64,000 bases of DNA from positions 2,193,964-2,257,963 of the forward strand of contig NC_018394.1 in assembly GCF_000208865.1 (NCBI RefSeq), read 5' to 3'. This document shows, one piece after another, positions 11,101 to 24,000 of this stretch. The DNA comes from Neospora caninum Liverpool. Its lineage: Eukaryota; Apicomplexa; Conoidasida; Eucoccidiorida; Sarcocystidae. Under the pieces are notes generated by a model, which saw nothing but the letters and a program-made list of their open reading frames with translations, searched no databases and had not been told where the DNA came from. Both the position numbers and the translations under genes were made by a program. Each line of letters begins with the position of its first letter. Positions within the stretch are counted from its first letter, which is position 1.

Positions 11101-13872
11101 CTCGCTGGATCTCTCGACGTGCCCGGCGCTTCTCCTGTGAGGTGTACGTACACCTTGGCTGCCGGCCTCCCACGTTTCCTCCTCGCCTCCGTCTCCCCGC
11201 TTTCGCTCCGCATCTGCCACTTCCTCCGCTGAAACGGATCGTGGGCCGGGTCGAGCGGGCGCACGCCACGACGCGCAGATCGCGCCCTGCGCCTCGCGAC
11301 CGAGCCTGTCGCCTCGCGACGTCTCGCGCGAATTTCGTCTGCTGTCGATTCCGTGCCCGTCCTCTGCAGGCGATGTGGCAAGCGCCGACTGCGCGTCCGC
11401 CGAGTCGCCTGGCGCGAACGAGCCGCGCTTTCCAGAAACCAGCGCGAGATTCTGCATGCGCATCAGAGCCAGCAGCTCGTCCACCTCAGCCTTCAAATCG
11501 GCAAAAAACTCCTGAGGCGGAAGACGCAGCTGCGTTATCAACGCACCTGACGAAGACCCGAGAGGCGAGGCGGCAGAACCCGACGAGGCAGACGGCAACG
11601 GAATCAAAACCGGGACACTGCTGCTGCTCAGGGTCGCGCGGTACTGGAGAGATTTCTCGCTTTGCTGAGAAAGGACAAGCGTGAGACGCGAGGAGAAGAG
11701 AGACGCAGTGAGAAAAGAAGACAGACACGCTCCGACAGCGATGCACGGACAAACGTCGAGGCGGAGAAAAACGACTTCCAAGAGAACAAAAAATCAAGGC
11801 TCGCGAGTAACATGCCAAAGCGCGCCCCACTCCAATGCATCACGTAGACGATATGGAAGGCAACCAGGCGTGCCGCGGAAAGAAGCCAAAAAACGGAAAG
11901 CCCAGCGTGAAGAGAAGCTCCGCAAATGCAAGGCTCAATATACACAGTGCTTGCGAAAGCACCGTCCTGTATACGGAAACCCAGCTCTAGATCGTTCGAG
12001 ACGATAATCGGTATCTACTACTACTACTCCTACTGTCACTATACAAACATAAAGCTCCATATACATGCACAAATAGATCTTTTGTTTCGCGTGCGTAGGT
12101 CTGGATTTCGTTACTCCGTGTTCTGTTCACTCTGGATTTCTCGGTGTGGCTTCATTTTGGGTTCCGGCGTGTGTTAGTGTTTTCGCCCTTTTGCCCCACG
12201 GTCGTTCCTGTTTGCCTCTATCGCGCTTACACGAATTTGCGCAACCGCTTCCTCTCTGCGTCTTCTTTCGCGGTTTGCCTCGCGCTGGGCGGCTTCCCGT
12301 CGCCGGCGTTCTCTCTCCAGATCGGTTAGGGCCTTCTGCAGTTCCTCGCCTTGCTTCATGCAGAGCATGTTGAGCGAGTCAAGCTGCCCCGCGACGCGCT
12401 CGAGCTGCCGTTCCCGAAGCGCCAAGACAGCTGCCGAAGACGTCGGCGAAAGGGCCGACGCTGCGGGCCTGTCCCGACTGTGGGGAGAGACAGGCCGAGA
12501 CGTGAGGCCATCCGGCTCGCCGCTCCTCTCTCCTGCTCGCTCGCCACTCGGAGACGGGAGTGCGGGGCCAGAGCCGCCCGACGAGCACGTGGGCGACGAA
12601 GGCGAAGACGCTTCCTTGCTGGAAATGACCGGAAACGGATACGAAGCAAAGCCAGGAAGAAGCGCCAGCGACGACAGAGCCGACGCAAAGGAAGGCGCTC
12701 CAGAAAGCGCCGAGGCAAAGTTCATGTCCTCGCGAGAGGGTCTCCTATCCTGCAGTCTGACCTTCGCTCCCTCCCCGCCCTCCTCTTCCTTCTCTTGCTT
12801 CTCTTCCTTCTTTTGCTTCTCTTCTTCCTCGTCTGCCTTCGCTTCGCCGTCCCCCCGTGCTGCTTCCTCGTTTTCTGGTTCCTTTTTCGGGTCTTCTGTC
12901 CCTCGCGGTCGGCAGTTGTTTCGCCCTCCTGCCTCGGCTGCCTCGCCGGTTTCTGCCTCCCCGCTTCGCCTCGCCTTTTCCGCCCGCTCGACCTGCTGCA
13001 AGAGCTGCGCGATCTGTTCGCGTTGCTGAGCGTCTACACGCCCGAGCGCGTGGATCTGCCTCTCGCGCAGACCCAGCTGCTCCTGGAGATGCTGCAAATT
13101 AAGCTCCAGGATCTGGACCAACTCGTCCCTTCGCTGGATGTCGCCTTGGAGTTTCTCCGTCACGCGCGCGAGTTGTTCCTGCAAAAACGAAGTCCTGTCT
13201 GACGCGAAGACCGCGCGGAGGTCGGAAGCCTGCCGCGCCTCGACTTCCGCAGCCAGGCGCTCCTCCAGCGCCCGCGTCCGGAGCAGATAAAACTGGAGCG
13301 GAATCACAGAGACACAGGACACACAAAGAGACGTGAAGGCGGCGGGGGGTCTGGGCGCCCAGACAACCACGAAGCGGCCGGGACAAAGAAGAATCCCGGA
13401 AGAAAGAAGAAAAAAGAGGGAGAACCGCGCAGCTCAATCGAGGCGCTGGAAATCTCTGCGGCCTGAACTGTCCCGGGGAGGTCCGCGAGACAGAAAATGC
13501 GAGCACAACAGGCGGCACCGCAGAAGCTTAAACTGGGTGAAGAGCACTGAAGGGCGGAAACAGCCGGGAAATGGACGAGAAAAAGGCGAAGCAGAGACCG
13601 TTATTTCCTACAAAGCCAACAGCTTGTTCACGTGCAGCACGGAACAGCCGCACCCAGGCATATATCCTCACCTCCGTCAACAACAACAGCACAAAGATAC
13701 AGACAAACGCCCATCGACTATCCACAAATGTCTCTGCATGCAGCTACAGGCATGGACTGATATACCGACACATGTATATTCACATATAATCGTATACACA
13801 TACAGAGAGATGCATCCAGATCTACACACGGATATCTACAGGCACGAGAAAGCTCACGTCCTGGCACTATCT

Positions 13873-13903
<31 letters not shown>

Positions 13904-13944
13904 ATATACATATATATACATATATATACATATATATACATATA

Positions 13945-13978
<34 letters not shown>

Positions 13979-14634
13979 CGAAAAGCGGCTTTGGCTGTGT
14001 GTTTCCGTGTCCTGGCTCTGTGTTTCGTCGAGAAAAAGTTCGCAGAAACGGGACTCGGCCTTACCTGTTTGAGGGACTCGAGGGTCTGCTGGAATCCATA
14101 GAACTCTTCGATGAGCTGTAGAAGTCGGTACCTGGCGGCCGCGCCTTCATACTGCTGCTGAGGAGAGCCCAGAGAGAACGAAGAGGGAACCGAGTGCGAA
14201 GACCCCGACAAAGATGAAAGGAGCGGAGAACAAAAGTCGTCGCTGCCTCGCCGGCTGCGCGCTTGAGACCGTCGACCGCGGCCAGTTGCCTTGTGCGGCG
14301 CGGAAGCGGAAGAGAAAATCGATACCGATGGCGAAGACGCGTCAGGCAACTCTAACGAGAAGGGCTTGTCGAGGCGGCTTTCGCCTCTCGCGTGCGGGTG
14401 AACGTCCGGGACAGGCGCCTGCGCATCTGTTGGTGAAGTTTCGCGGGAAGAGCCTCGTGAAACACAAGAGGAGCGCGACGAAACAGACGACGGAGACGCG
14501 GACGAGCGAGAGGACGCCGAACTGGAGGAAAGCGATCGCGAGCGTCCGGATTCGAGCGGTTTGAGGGCCGGAGAGGCGAACGCGCCTTCGTCCTCTCCCG
14601 ACCCAGAACCGCTTCGCGCCTCGACGCTCTCCAT
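8150..14634 (-). CDS. Large coiled-coil, low-complexity protein of unknown function (~1644 aa)
   Basis: Four exons on the minus strand, all joined in phase 0: 14634-14065, 13292-12231, 11664-10993 and 10780-8150. Donors are GTAAGG/GTAAGC type and acceptors end CAG. The ATG at 14634 (ACGATGGAG) opens a Ser/Arg-rich N-terminus. A coiled coil begins around residue 160, continues over the first splice (QQTLESLKQ/FYLLRTRALEER) to about 300, and is followed by a Glu/Lys-rich run near 340-365. A second, very basic coiled coil (ERERRRREAAQREAN) covers about 480-544. The last exon (876 aa) is Ser/Ala/Arg-rich and disordered and ends in an acidic tail (PDIEEGAEEAGD). There is no enzyme motif, signal peptide or membrane segment. 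The layout suggests a scaffold or cytoskeletal protein, but this is a guess. Intron 1 contains a compound TA satellite and intron 3 a perfect hairpin. Confidence 0.75.
10942..10977. repeat. Perfect 15-bp inverted repeat (hairpin) in intron
   Basis: The arms GACGTTCAAAACGCC (10942-10956) and GGCGTTTTGAACGTC (10963-10977) are exact reverse complements around a 6-base loop. They lie in the 212-nt last intron of the coiled-coil gene, starting 15 nt after its 5' splice site. Confidence 0.9.
11140..11155. repeat. 16-bp perfect palindrome AGGTGTACGTACACCT
   Basis: A self-complementary 16-mer inside exon 3 of the coiled-coil gene, where it encodes part of QGVRTPH. It is nearly identical to two promoter-region copies at 34746 and 35857. 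Confidence 0.85.
13872..13975. repeat. Compound (TA)n/CATA satellite in intron 1
   Basis: About 100 bases of TA runs interrupted by ACATATATACAT units, in the first intron of the coiled-coil gene. Confidence 0.9.
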
Positions 14635-15555
14635 CGTTTGGCATTCAGCTCGCCTCTGTGACCGCGAGAAGACAGATATGCCGAGACCGCTGTCCCGGTG
14701 AGCCCTCTGGAGGAAACGGGAGTGAGCTCGGAGGAAAACCCGGTGGGAAAGACTCGCAGAAAAAAGTGAGAAGGGAGGCAGGATACAGACCTAAGCACAG
14801 ACCTCGAGTCGAGCGCGTGGTCAACCGTTGAAAGGCGGCGCGAGAAGCTGCATTTTCCGCGGGAAGAAGAGTACACCGCCGGGGTTTCCGCTTCCGCAGT
14901 TCTGGGATGTTGGTTGGACTGGAAAAAACCACGCTCTCTTTGGGAAATGACGCTATGCCCGAAAGAGAAGCAAGAAACGGGAAGCAGACCTAGAGCGGCC
15001 TTGCAGCGTCCCGCCGGCGTTTTTTGTGCACGAGTTCCTGCGCTCCCGTTCCCTCACAAGACCCGAGCCTCCTCCTGAGAAGGCGGAGCCGCTCCGCCAG
15101 AAAAGAAGCGCATGTGAAGAGTTTTCGACCCGCGGGAGACCTGGCGCAGTTCCTTTTGGGTTTTTCTGGCCCACTTTGAGGTCTACCCCGGCACATGCAG
15201 TGGCGGGCGTCGGGTGCCGAGCAAAACGCCACATCGGAGGTTTTGAGCCGAGAGCTACCAAGTCGAAACGTGCTCTTCCCTGTTGAGAACCTTGCGAAGG
15301 AGTCGTGCAGAGAAGGCGATTTCGGGCAAAAAGCGATGGGACAGAAAGTGCCGACGGACAACACGCGAGACAGGCCGAAACCTGTTTTCGGCTCGGCTCT
15401 CAACTCACAAAGGCCAAATGACACACTCTCTAGCAGTAGGTGTGTGTTTCTCGGCAGTGTCCCGACACGGTTGTATCCATGAGAGAAGAAAAAGGAATGC
15501 GATAAAGGAACGCGATTGACAATCTCGCGTCTCTGTAGCCTTTGCTAGCCGCTGA
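14635..15555. other. Divergent spacer / probable 5' region
   Basis: Upstream flank of the minus-strand coiled-coil gene (start at 14634) and of the weak plus-strand ORF at 15556. No supported gene. Promoter function is expected from position only. Confidence 0.4.
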
Positions 15556-16395
15556 ATGAACAGAAGCAACTTGGTGTGTCGTGCGTGGTTCTTGTTTTTT
15601 TTGCATGCGGCTGGGACCCGGCCGCAGAGCTGCTCATCTCTCGCGTCCCTTGCTCTACTAATTTTGACGCGATTCGTGGCAACCAAGGGTGCAGAGAGGG
15701 AACGGACTGTCGGAAAAACCAGACTTCGCCTCCTCGCGGCCTTCCTTTCACGCAGAGTCGACGCGCGAAGAAGAAACGTTTCCAGCAGCCAGCATGGCGC
15801 TTCCGACTCTCTGCCCGCCTCGACAGCCTCGACAGCCTCGACCCTCCTCGAATTGAAGCCACACGCAGTTGAGAGTCTCTGTGTGACTCCAGATGAGAAC
15901 CGCAAAACTTTGAAACGAACTTGCTGGAGAGACGTTAGTGCAGAAGGCGGGAAATGCTTGAAAGGCGGAAACAAGGACGGAAGTTTTCAGGAGTCCACTG
16001 TCGACGTTGAGTGCCCTCATTTTTCCGATCTTGATGTCGGCAATCTGAGGTGGGACTCTCTGAGCCCAGTGCGTAAAGGAGACACCATATGGGAGGGAAG
16101 TCTGCCGGGGGGAGGTGAACACCGCTCAAAACTCCTGGCTAGAAGGCCTCTGGATCTACCAGTGAAACACGCGCACGGGGAGTTACGTTCGACCGCCGAC
16201 ATCGCTCTTCTACAGTACAGGCGCGCTTTCTGCATGTTAAATGCGTTCTCTTCTGCCAGCGTGATCCTGCCAATCGAGTTCTACCGCTGCGTGTCCGTCG
16301 CCGCGGAAAGGGGCGTGCACGCGCTCGAGTTGTTTGCTGAATCAGCAAAGGTGCACGTCTCTTGTAGAAAGTTCCACGTTCCGTTTTTAGACTAA
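15556..16395 (+). CDS. Weak hypothetical ORF, 279 aa
   Basis: A single open frame from ATG 15556 to the stop at 16393-16395. The first 60 residues hold two short hydrophobic stretches (AWFLFFLHAAG and SLALLILTRFVAT), so a signal anchor is conceivable. The remainder is mixed in character and has no recognised domain. The start context (CTGAATGAA) is poor and overlapping frames are also open. The position, divergent from the gene starting at 14634 and convergent with the one ending at 17259, allows a gene, but it could be chance. Confidence 0.25.
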   Translation: MNRSNLVCRAWFLFFLHAAGTRPQSCSSLASLALLILTRFVATKGAERERTVGKTRLRLLAAFLSRRVDARRRNVSSSQHGASDSLPASTASTASTLLELKPHAVESLCVTPDENRKTLKRTCWRDVSAEGGKCLKGGNKDGSFQESTVDVECPHFSDLDVGNLRWDSLSPVRKGDTIWEGSLPGGGEHRSKLLARRPLDLPVKHAHGELRSTADIALLQYRRAFCMLNAFSSASVILPIEFYRCVSVAAERGVHALELFAESAKVHVSCRKFHVPFLD

Positions 16396-17258
16396 ACACA
16401 CATCGGGTGGGGTCGAGGATGACTTGCGTTCCTGCGCGGAACAGGAAGAGAGGCGAAGAACGCGGGACCCGCCATGAGTCACGCAGAGTCCTTCTACCGA
16501 CCGTGTCTGTTCTCGAGTTCCCAATAAAGGAATTCTCGGCGACGTCTCCAATCTCGGCAAGAAAACAGCGCGAGAATGCGTGGCAGTGGATTCGGAGGAA
16601 CCCCGAGGTGAAGAGGTCGACTTTCTATACAGTTGAGACGAGGGGGTACACCACCGCACTCTTTTGTCTTAATATACAGCACAACGGAGCGGTACAGACA
16701 GCACCCGCCGATGAGTCGACAAACGCACGCAAAAAGACAACCTTCCACAAGTTCAAAAGAGCTAGCCAAAACCTGACGTTTCCTGCTACGTTCGCACCAC
16801 CGGAGCACTCGGAAAAACGAACAGACACTGCTTTGCGCGCCGCCGATGCACCAAACGAAAACATCTTTTCACAACTCAGAACGAAGTCACACGGTACCCC
16901 ACACATGCACGTTCCTGAGTCTAGCGACAGGAAAGGAATGGCCGGGAAACGGAAGGCGTCCATGCGTCGTGCCCCACGCAACCGTTCCCCGAAAAACGAA
17001 AAAGTTTACAAGCACTGCTGGAGGCGTCACGCATGGTTCCCTTCATTTCCGGTCGCAGAGAACTTTGGGCCGTTCCACATCCACATTGCACGGGAGACGG
17101 CGCGGCGTGTGGAAACGCACAGCACTCCCTGCCACTGTTTTCTTCGCATGCAAGGCCTTCTCTTGCACACCCTCGCTCGCTCCACTTTCTCCCCGGCCTC
17201 GAGCTTTGGAGAACGCGCACGCAAATTGTTCCAGGGGCGCGTTCGGCGGGTCGGCAAC
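16396..17258. other. Spacer / 3' flank
   Basis: Downstream of the minus-strand gene ending at 17259. An open plus frame here is the start of an antisense shadow that runs through that gene to 18524. Nothing else is supported. Confidence 0.4.
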
Positions 17259-20200
17259 TCAGCCTCGCCGGTCGCTGGATGCAGCTGGCGCCTCGCTCGA
17301 CTTGCGGGATCTTCGCGTGATGCGTTCGCGCAGTTCCGTCACGAGATCTTTGGCGCGGATGTCGCCGCCTACACTCAGATCCAGGTGGACTTGCTCCGGG
17401 AGAAAGGTGACTTCCCACTGGTTCGAGTCGGTGCCTTGCCGGCGGCAAAGCATGTCGCCCGCAGGCATGCCCCAAAAGACTCCCGCACCGAGCGGGCGAT
17501 CGTCGCTGACAATGACTTCGAACTCGCCTTCGCCGGGCGCCCGCCTTCTCGCCACGCCCTCCACCCCGCTTCCCGCACAGTTCCGTTTGAAGGCTGTGGC
17601 GGCGGCTTGCCCAAGACGCTCCAGCAAAGTGTTGCTTCTCTCGATTGTCGACGAGGCGTAGCAGCCCGGAACCAGCGGTCGCAAGAGGAGAAAACACTCA
17701 CACCACGCAGCGCGCGGGTTCTTCTCCGCCGCTTGCTTCAGCCGTATCAGCTCAGCCACCCTGCCGGTGCCGTTCACATCCACGCCAGACAGTGCGGCGG
17801 GTTCCGCCACGGGCTTTTTCCAACTGCTCCTGTCGGCATTCGGAAAAAACCGGCTGTGTCCCCGCCTCAAGATCCCCAGGCCTCCGGACGGCCCGCTCCC
17901 TGGCGGCCGCGGGATCTTTGGGTTCCCCACGCGGCTTCCCACGTTGCACTCTGCACCCACGCTGCTCGTGACCAGCAGGCGAATCCACAAGCCGTCGGCG
18001 CTTGCCGCGAGCTGCGGCATGCTCGCGCGATCCTGTTCAATCGCGGAAAGACCCGTGAGCGTCCTCCCCCGAAAGGGCAATCGCCTATGCAGCGGAGAGT
18101 CTTTCCCCGACCCGCCGGCTGCAGTCTCCTTCTTCGGCCCCGACGATTGACTCTCTGCGTTGCTGCACTCGCTTGCTGGGGTCCCCGGAAACGACACCGT
18201 CTTCTGCCGGCGCGGGAGAGATGCGGTCGACTTGAGAGCACTCAGCGCCTTCTTCAAGGCCGGACTTGCTCCGGGCGTGGTGCTGGCTGCCTCGGACTCT
18301 TTGTCGCCCGCCACGCTGCCCGTCGGCGTCGTTTTGTGGAACTTCCCATCCTTGCCTGCCTTCCGATTGACGACGGCGTCGAGGTCCTCCAGGCACGGGA
18401 ACAGCGAGTTCCGCCGTTCCTTCGCGACAAGAAGCAGCCCCAACTGAAGCACAAGCTGTCTCCCCAGTTCACGTTTCTGGGCCACAGACGCCTCCTCAAC
18501 TCCCGCCGGCATCGCATAGGCTGACGGCAGATATTGGTCCAGTCCGCCTGCGAGGAACGCGTCTCGAACCATCTTGCTGGCGACAGAGTCCGCAGCGTCG
18601 CGCCGCCGCCTCTCGCGGTCTTGGTGGTCGACCGCCGCGAGCTTCCCCGGCTGCGCGCCTCGATGCGCTTGTCCCGTCCACGACTTGAGCGATTTGAAGA
18701 GCGTAGGACGCAGAGGCAGCGCGGCAGGCCTTTCCTGCTGTCCTTGCCTGTCTTTCGCGTCCGAACTGGCCTCGGTCGCGCTGTTTGCCGAGGCAGCGTG
18801 CCCGACCAGCATGGCGCGCTGTCTCGCGGCGCATGCAGACGACATAGCTTCGTCGAACGTGCGCCTGCGGTACTTCCTCGCGAGACGCCGAGCCGCAATG
18901 CTCGCCTCGACTCCGCGTTTCGACGACGCCGTCCGGAGCTCCGGCATCGAGTTGGCGCGGCGCAGTCTCGGTTCCGTGGTCGTCGCCGCGTTTTTAGCTG
19001 AGCCCGAACGGAGCGTTGTCCCAAGCAACGCGCCGACCCACCGCTTCTTCGTCAGGACTTTCCGCCCGAACTTTGTCGTCAAATCCCGCGAAAAACCCAC
19101 GTTCAGGTGGCGACGTCCGGGACCCGTGGCATGCCGCGATGCCACGTTTTTGCCGCCCCGCAGCGTCACGTGAGCAGAGGCCGGAGGCGCCACAGTCGTT
19201 CCAGGCGTCCGTGCCGATTTGCTGCCTTTCCGGCGCGTCAGACGTCTCACAACCGCCTTCAAATTTCTGGGCGCAAACCGCCGGGCCGTGGCCGTCGAGG
19301 CCTTTCCCGGGCCCGTCAAGGCCTCGAGCGTGATGTTGCCCTCCGCGTGTGCGTCTGACGCGCACACGCGTTTCATGAACTCGCCGACGTGCTGCAGTAG
19401 GTAGCGCGTGAAAAGGCCAAAAGACGTGCGCTCCAAAATCCACTCCCCGAGAAGCCGCGCGAGGCGGCAGTCCGCACTGTACAGCAGAGACGCATGCGCG
19501 GAGTGGTAGCGCGAAGAGGAGTCGAACGTGTAGCAGTTGTTGATGCGAAACATGAGCAGCTGACGCAGAGAGAGCACGGAGATGTCCGCCTGGATGCAGG
19601 ACACGTCAATCGGGAGAAGTTGACGGAGAGACAGTTCGCCTGCAAAAGAGACGACACACAGGAGACGCGAAGAAGCCGCGGGACAACAGTCACTCTGGAA
19701 AAACGGGGACACCAGTTAGAGACATCCGACACTCGAAGCTACGCAGGCCATGCATGTGGTTCGGCAAAAACGGCATGAACAGAAGGCCAGACGCGGATGT
19801 AGTCGAAGCAAGAAGAAGTGCGAAAAAAAGGCGCTCCCCGAAACAGAAACCGGGTAAAAGGAAAACAAAACCGAGTACCAGACACCTTCATTCCGACCCG
19901 AGACGCGCTGGCTCCGGGTCCGCGGCCGTTCTGTGGTACAGTCTAGTCTCCGTTCCTCTCCCCGCGGGAGGCGTCGCAGGCAGCCCCGTCGGGCTTCACG
20001 TCGTGGATCCCTTCCCTAGTATTTCTTGTCACAGTAGAGGCGCGAAAAAAAGGATATCTTACCCAGGATTAATTTCCGCATCGTGTGTCGGGTCCGGACC
20101 CGGTCGGGCAGAACTTCGAGTTCCTCGACTTCTCTCCTGGCCTCCGGCGAGGCATCGCACTCCTTCCACTGCTCTTCTGTCATAGCGGCCCGCATGCAGA

Positions 20201-21053
20201 GGCCGAGAGTGCCGATGCCGTCAATCAGCAGCACAGCCATCAAGCCCTTCTTCATGATCGTGGCTTCGCTGATTCCCACAATCCTGCAGAGAGGCGCAGG
20301 CCGTACCAAGTTGAAAGATCCCCGCCCGGTGGCTTTCTTGGAATCCGGTTTCTCATCGTCCTTGTCGTCGGGGCTATCGCACACGGGGACAGCAACTGTC
20401 TCCGGAACCAGGCGGCCCTCTGAGTCCAGCATGTACCCTGCGGGTAAGGGGATGTGAGACGGGAAAACGCCGGTGATACGCGCGGCGGCGACACGCTCTT
20501 GCACTGTTGCGCACCGGGGAGCACGCGGTTTCCACGTTTTCTTGGAACGGAGTTGCCATGGAACGGGCTCTGCCCAGAGCACCGCCGAAGGGCTGCCTGC
20601 AGGGCCGGGAACGCTGTGGCTCTTCCCGGCACGCGCGTCCACGCGAGCAGAAGCGTCGGCTAACGCCTGTGTCGGCAGAGAGCTGTACCGAGCGCGTAAA
20701 TACGCTATCCGCGCCTGCGGGGAGATCTCCTCCCATCTGTTGGTTCGACTCAGAGAGGCATCAGAGAGCACATCTGACCCGCCATTATTCTCCGACATCG
20801 GTTCCGAGTACGTTTGGAGAGATGCTGCAGCCGACGAAGGCGTCGTCGCAGTTCCCCTACCGCCATCAGCCTCTTGGGGCGCAAAGCCAGGAGTCGAGTC
20901 TCCCGCAGTGGATTTTCCGTTATTTCGCGCCTCGCTAGTGACATCGGCGGACGCTGTGTCATCAGCGTTGCGATCTCCGAGTTTTCCTGGAGACAAACCC
21001 CTTAGTGACGCTCCGGCAACGGACGGCGTCCGGATAGAGGCAAAGGGAGGCAT
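17259..21053 (-). CDS. Unknown two-exon protein, 1123 aa
   Basis: Exon 1 runs 21053-20063 and exon 2 runs 19639-17259. The GTAAGA donor and TTTTGCAG acceptor meet in phase 1 and restore KLILGELSLRQLLPIDVSC, a smooth hydrophobic-helical join. The first in-frame ATG is 21053. The frame is open further upstream, and a CAG at about 21077 could be an acceptor, so a further 5' exon is possible. Residues 1-130 are Ser/Ala-rich and disordered. A folded region at about 130-460 contains WEEISPQARIAYLRARYSS, a hydrophobic stretch GLMAVLLIDGIGTLGLCM and the repeated motif LSLRQLL (twice, 18 residues apart). A basic stretch (AVVRRLTRRKG) follows. The last 500 residues alternate disordered and folded blocks (LGRQLVLQLGLLLVAKERR; NQWEVTFLPEQVHLDL). 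No known family is recognised. Confidence 0.7.
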
Positions 21054-24000
21054 CGCTGCCACCGACCCTTCGGCTGACGCGCGAGAGAACAACACGGGGA
21101 AGACCTGAGCGCACCAAATCCGTGCGGGCAGGAAAGGGCACCACGCGTTTGGATGCCGAAATCAGGCAGTTGTTTCGTACAGTCACAACGCCTCAGCACG
21201 AGGGGCGCACCAACCCTCAATTCTGGGCAAAAGCGCCGGGAGTCCGTCGGCAGCTGCAACAGATAAGACTGCCAAATCTGGAAGGAGTCCTGAAGAAAGG
21301 GTGTTTTAAAACTTCGAAATTCCATCACTCACTGAACCTGGTTACCGTGAGAACAAGACTGACACACAACAGCGCCTTGCCCGAAGGAACAGCTGCGCAA
21401 CGCTCTGGTGGCGCTGCGTGTGAATGGCGGCCTCCAGAAAACACGAAATAACAGTCCAGGAAAGAGCGTACACTCAGCAGGTATCCCCACGAGAACACTC
21501 AATGCACGCGACTAGTCGAACGCGATTCATCTGACTGGGGTAGTGAAATCCTACGGTGGCATTTTCGTGCAGACGGGATGGATTACTTGGGAAGCCCTGG
21601 ACATGGCACAAAGTCGCCGAGAGGCCGTTTATTCCGACAAAACAGTTTCCTCACATCATCCGATTCTTCATATTGTAGGAGTGCACCGACCACTTTCAAC
21701 GTAATAGGAAGAGTGGTTCTCGGGTTCGAACGGATGCGTGACACGCTGTCGACAGTCCAACATGGGAAGACATCGAGCCGCAGCGGCAAATCGACGGTGA
21801 GAGAAAAAATCAAAAGGGGAACTGGCACACGACAAAGGCCTGCGAGGAAAATCGGCGGACAAAAGCCACCCTAACCACATACACATTTCCGTGCCTAAAC
21901 AAATCAGTAGAAGCTGGGTGTGGAAAGCATGCGTCCTCCTTGGGGGTCACATAGATTCAGCACTGCAACAAGAGGGAGACAGCAGCAGACACCTAGTCCA
22001 TTCTCAGACACCGGCGAAAGAGCATGCAAACAGCCAACAATTTGCCTCAGTACATGTTCAACTACTATAAACATGGGGTAAATCCGAGATGGGGGTCTGC
22101 TTAGCGTAAAAATGCCCGTCCGTGGACGGAGCACAACAGTACCAGGCGAGCCGCTTCGTGCTTTTGCTCCCCGTCGGCCAGTGCCCCTCAGCACTATATA
22201 TCTGCATGCCGGCTCCGATGCCGAGTTCTCGTCACGGCTCCCGTAGAAACAACCGTGGCGGGGACCACCGTTTTAGAACCTGGGCGCAGGGACTGCAAAC
22301 ATTAACAGGGGCGGCAGGCATACAGTTAGGCTCGAAGCCTGCGGATATGTTGTCAGTTGTACCATTGAGAATCGTATATATGGCTAAAATCGGTTCAAAA
22401 TATTCAGCACTTGCCGTTACCGCGGGAAGCACAGGCCGCATTTGCATGCTGCCTACTGACTCGAGGAGTATGCGGAAGAAATGCACAGCAAGAGAGATAC
22501 GGTGTTCGCGTATTAGAAACAGTTATCAGGGCATCTGAGTCTACTTGGAGTGAAAGTAAGAGAGAACATGAGCAGAAGCATTCACTTGATATTCGAATCG
22601 AAATTTTTCACGGCAAACTCAGCACCCGGCCTCGTTCAACTACACAGAGATTGCACGCAGGCGTATGGGACGTTCTCGTCAGGTTAGCACAGCCTGCAGA
22701 AATATTGCGACGAATGATTCAGTGCAATTCTTTAACTGGTTCCTCATGTGTAAGTGCTTTCATTGTAAGAACCCTCGACGGAGAGAAGGCGTCTCCGGCC
22801 ACGATTAGAAGGGAAACTTTCTGGCAATATGCAGGTGCTGGTCATGCTGGATGATTTTGATTTGTGGAATGTTGCTCGGCCTAACTTGGCGTATTAAAAG
22901 CCATACCATTAGTAACTTTCTGATCAGCTTCAAACCTGTTGTCGAATCGTCCTTATGTCGAAAAGAAGTCGTTCATTGCGGAGCAAAGACCACTCCAAGA
23001 CTTCATTAAACATTGCCACTTCGAGTCGTTCAAGCTAAAGGAAGCTGGACTGCACAGCAGGTCTCAAAACGCCATGCATTGGCCTTACATCAAGCGCATC
23101 CAGTTCGCCTATTGCATTTTGGAGTCTCGCCTCTAACTGCACAGGCCTAAGAGAGCTAACGGCTTCTGCACAGGACTGGCTCCACGACGTATCTTACCTG
23201 ACTGACTCGTCGAGGCAATGCTTTCCTTTAGAAGCCATCCTTGCTTGTCACGCGAAGCGGCGTTGTGTGAGTAAGGGATCCTATCAGCCCTGTCGAAGTG
23301 TGCCTAGCCTGCTACGCCGCTCAATAATTTGTGCAGCTCTCCAACCGTATCTAATGTACGGATGAGTGCGTCTGTTCTGGGGGAATAAATATAGTGTTCG
23401 AACGTTCCGAAGTCTGTCGCTACACGCGAAACAGAGGAAGCCGGCCACAAAAGCAACCTGTGGAATACTGGAAAGGGGAAAGGCGTCAACGGTGATTAGC
23501 ACCGCATGGCCATGACTGAAATTCGCACCGGGCGGCTTCATCGTTCCGGCCGTACATACAGCTGGTGCTTACCACCCCTAATCATGCGACATCTATATTG
23601 TGACATGGAAGGAAGCTAAATACACGTGGAGTAGGATAGGATGCGCCAAATGTGCATGCCTCAGTGGGAAGTTGACAACCCTAACGCGCCACGACGGCGC
23701 CTCCGTGGCAATTGCAACGGGAGTCCAAGGCGATGACATCCGCATTACCTTTTCCGCTCGCGCGGGCCACAGCGTGCCTCAATCCCCCTAGCATTCAAAA
23801 CATGCAACGATGTCTTCGAGAAGAGCTCTGGTGGCCCATGATTTTTCTTGTGCGAAACGAATACAATGGTAGAGAGAGTGCCTGGCAAAAACACGAGGCA
23901 CATGACTGGAAGTGGACAATTTTAGCAAAGATGAGTAACGCCACGGTCTGCGTGGAAGCTCGTTGATTGCTCAACCAGTTCGGACGTAAACGTCAATAAA

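Noticed and set aside
16407..18524. Plus-strand ORF of 705 codons
   Set aside because: It overlaps exon 2 of the minus-strand 1123-aa gene. Its composition (His/Arg/Ser/Pro-rich) is typical of an antisense shadow of GC-rich coding DNA, and it lacks domains.
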